From: an uncultured bacterium
Lineage (GTDB): Bacteria; Patescibacteriota; Minisyncoccia; Phycocordibacterales; UBA2100
DNA length: 12,743 bases
Reading direction: 5' to 3'
Assembly: GCA_903881205.1 (NCBI GenBank)
Contig: CAIRSC010000082.1
Location: 1 to 12,743, forward strand
The notes below the pieces were generated by a model. The model saw only the letters and a list, made by a program, of their open reading frames with translations. It was not told where the DNA came from and did not search any database. Below, in pieces: positions 12,570-12,743 of the stretch (the first letter of the stretch is position 1; the number at the start of each line of letters is the position of its first letter). The translations under genes were made by a program, and so were the position numbers.

Positions 12570-12743
12570 ATGGATCACATCGGATCAAAGCTCAAGCGTG
12601 CGATGGTGAATGCGCGCGAGACCGAACGCGGGGAATTGATGCGATTCTTCTGTGCCGAGCTCAATCGTGCGCGCCTGCGCGACGGCCTTGCCCCGATCGC
12701 GATGGGGCGGATGGGCAAGATGCTCCAGCTAATCCCGACGAAG
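12570..12743 (+). CDS. Unknown protein, N-terminal part (runs off the window)
   Basis: The 58 visible residues from the ATG at 12570 remain open to the window end. They are basic and helical-looking: SKLKRAMVNARETERGELMRF is followed by a short FCAELNRARLRDGLAPI segment and MGRMGKMLQLIP. The spacing resembles small helical DNA- or RNA-binding proteins, but no motif is firm enough to name a family. The -10 six bases upstream supports the start. It is divergent from def. Confidence 0.6.
   Translation, partial: MDHIGSKLKRAMVNARETERGELMRFFCAELNRARLRDGLAPIAMGRMGKMLQLIPTK

Overview
This is a compact bacterial window, with bacterial-type def/fmt, a short ribosome hibernation factor, a bacterial tRNA-Asn and intrinsic terminators. 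Several conserved small proteins (YggT type, a membrane-anchored protein with a DLNGDGMPD loop) and very tight gene packing suggest a member of the Candidate Phyla Radiation/Patescibacteria, perhaps a Parcubacteria-type lineage. That placement is inference: no marker such as rRNA is present.

Left segment (1-6.5 kb): a VIT1/CCC1 metal transporter cut by the window edge, a divergent flavin/PPOX-fold protein, a membrane-anchored calcineurin-like phosphoesterase, a cydA-cydB pair for a bd-type quinol oxidase, a YfcG-like nu-class glutathione transferase, a YggT-family membrane protein and a conserved membrane-anchored hypothetical. Convergent neighbours are separated by only 2 to 46 bp, no intrinsic terminator is visible, and nearly every gene has a -10-like hexamer about 6-10 bp before its start codon, so most transcripts look leaderless. 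Functions lean towards oxygen, redox and metal handling.

Central segment (about 6.5-10.75 kb) looks different. It holds a 5'-truncated outer-membrane beta-barrel gene, a PIN-PhoH ATPase gene, a possible macro-domain gene, a 94-residue unknown with a CCxxC motif, tRNA-Asn(GTT) and another small unknown. Spacing is loose, five intrinsic terminators are visible, and the PhoH, macro-like and 94-residue genes have Shine-Dalgarno sequences on real leaders. Two related 30-bp repeats sit next to A-tract/hairpin terminators of two small minus-strand genes. This could be an accessory or acquired block beside the tRNA gene, but no integrase or att duplication was seen.

Right segment (10.75 kb to the end) returns to the compact, leaderless style: a short HPF/RaiA-type factor overlapping fmt tail to tail, then def-fmt as an overlapping operon on the minus strand, and the start of an unknown gene running off the window. 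HPF, Def and Fmt all serve translation. No stretch over 300 bases lacks a gene. No insertion sequence, transposase, integrase or CRISPR array was found, and I do not see a convincing complete new multi-gene system. The leaderless architecture and the repeat/terminator units are the most interesting signals.
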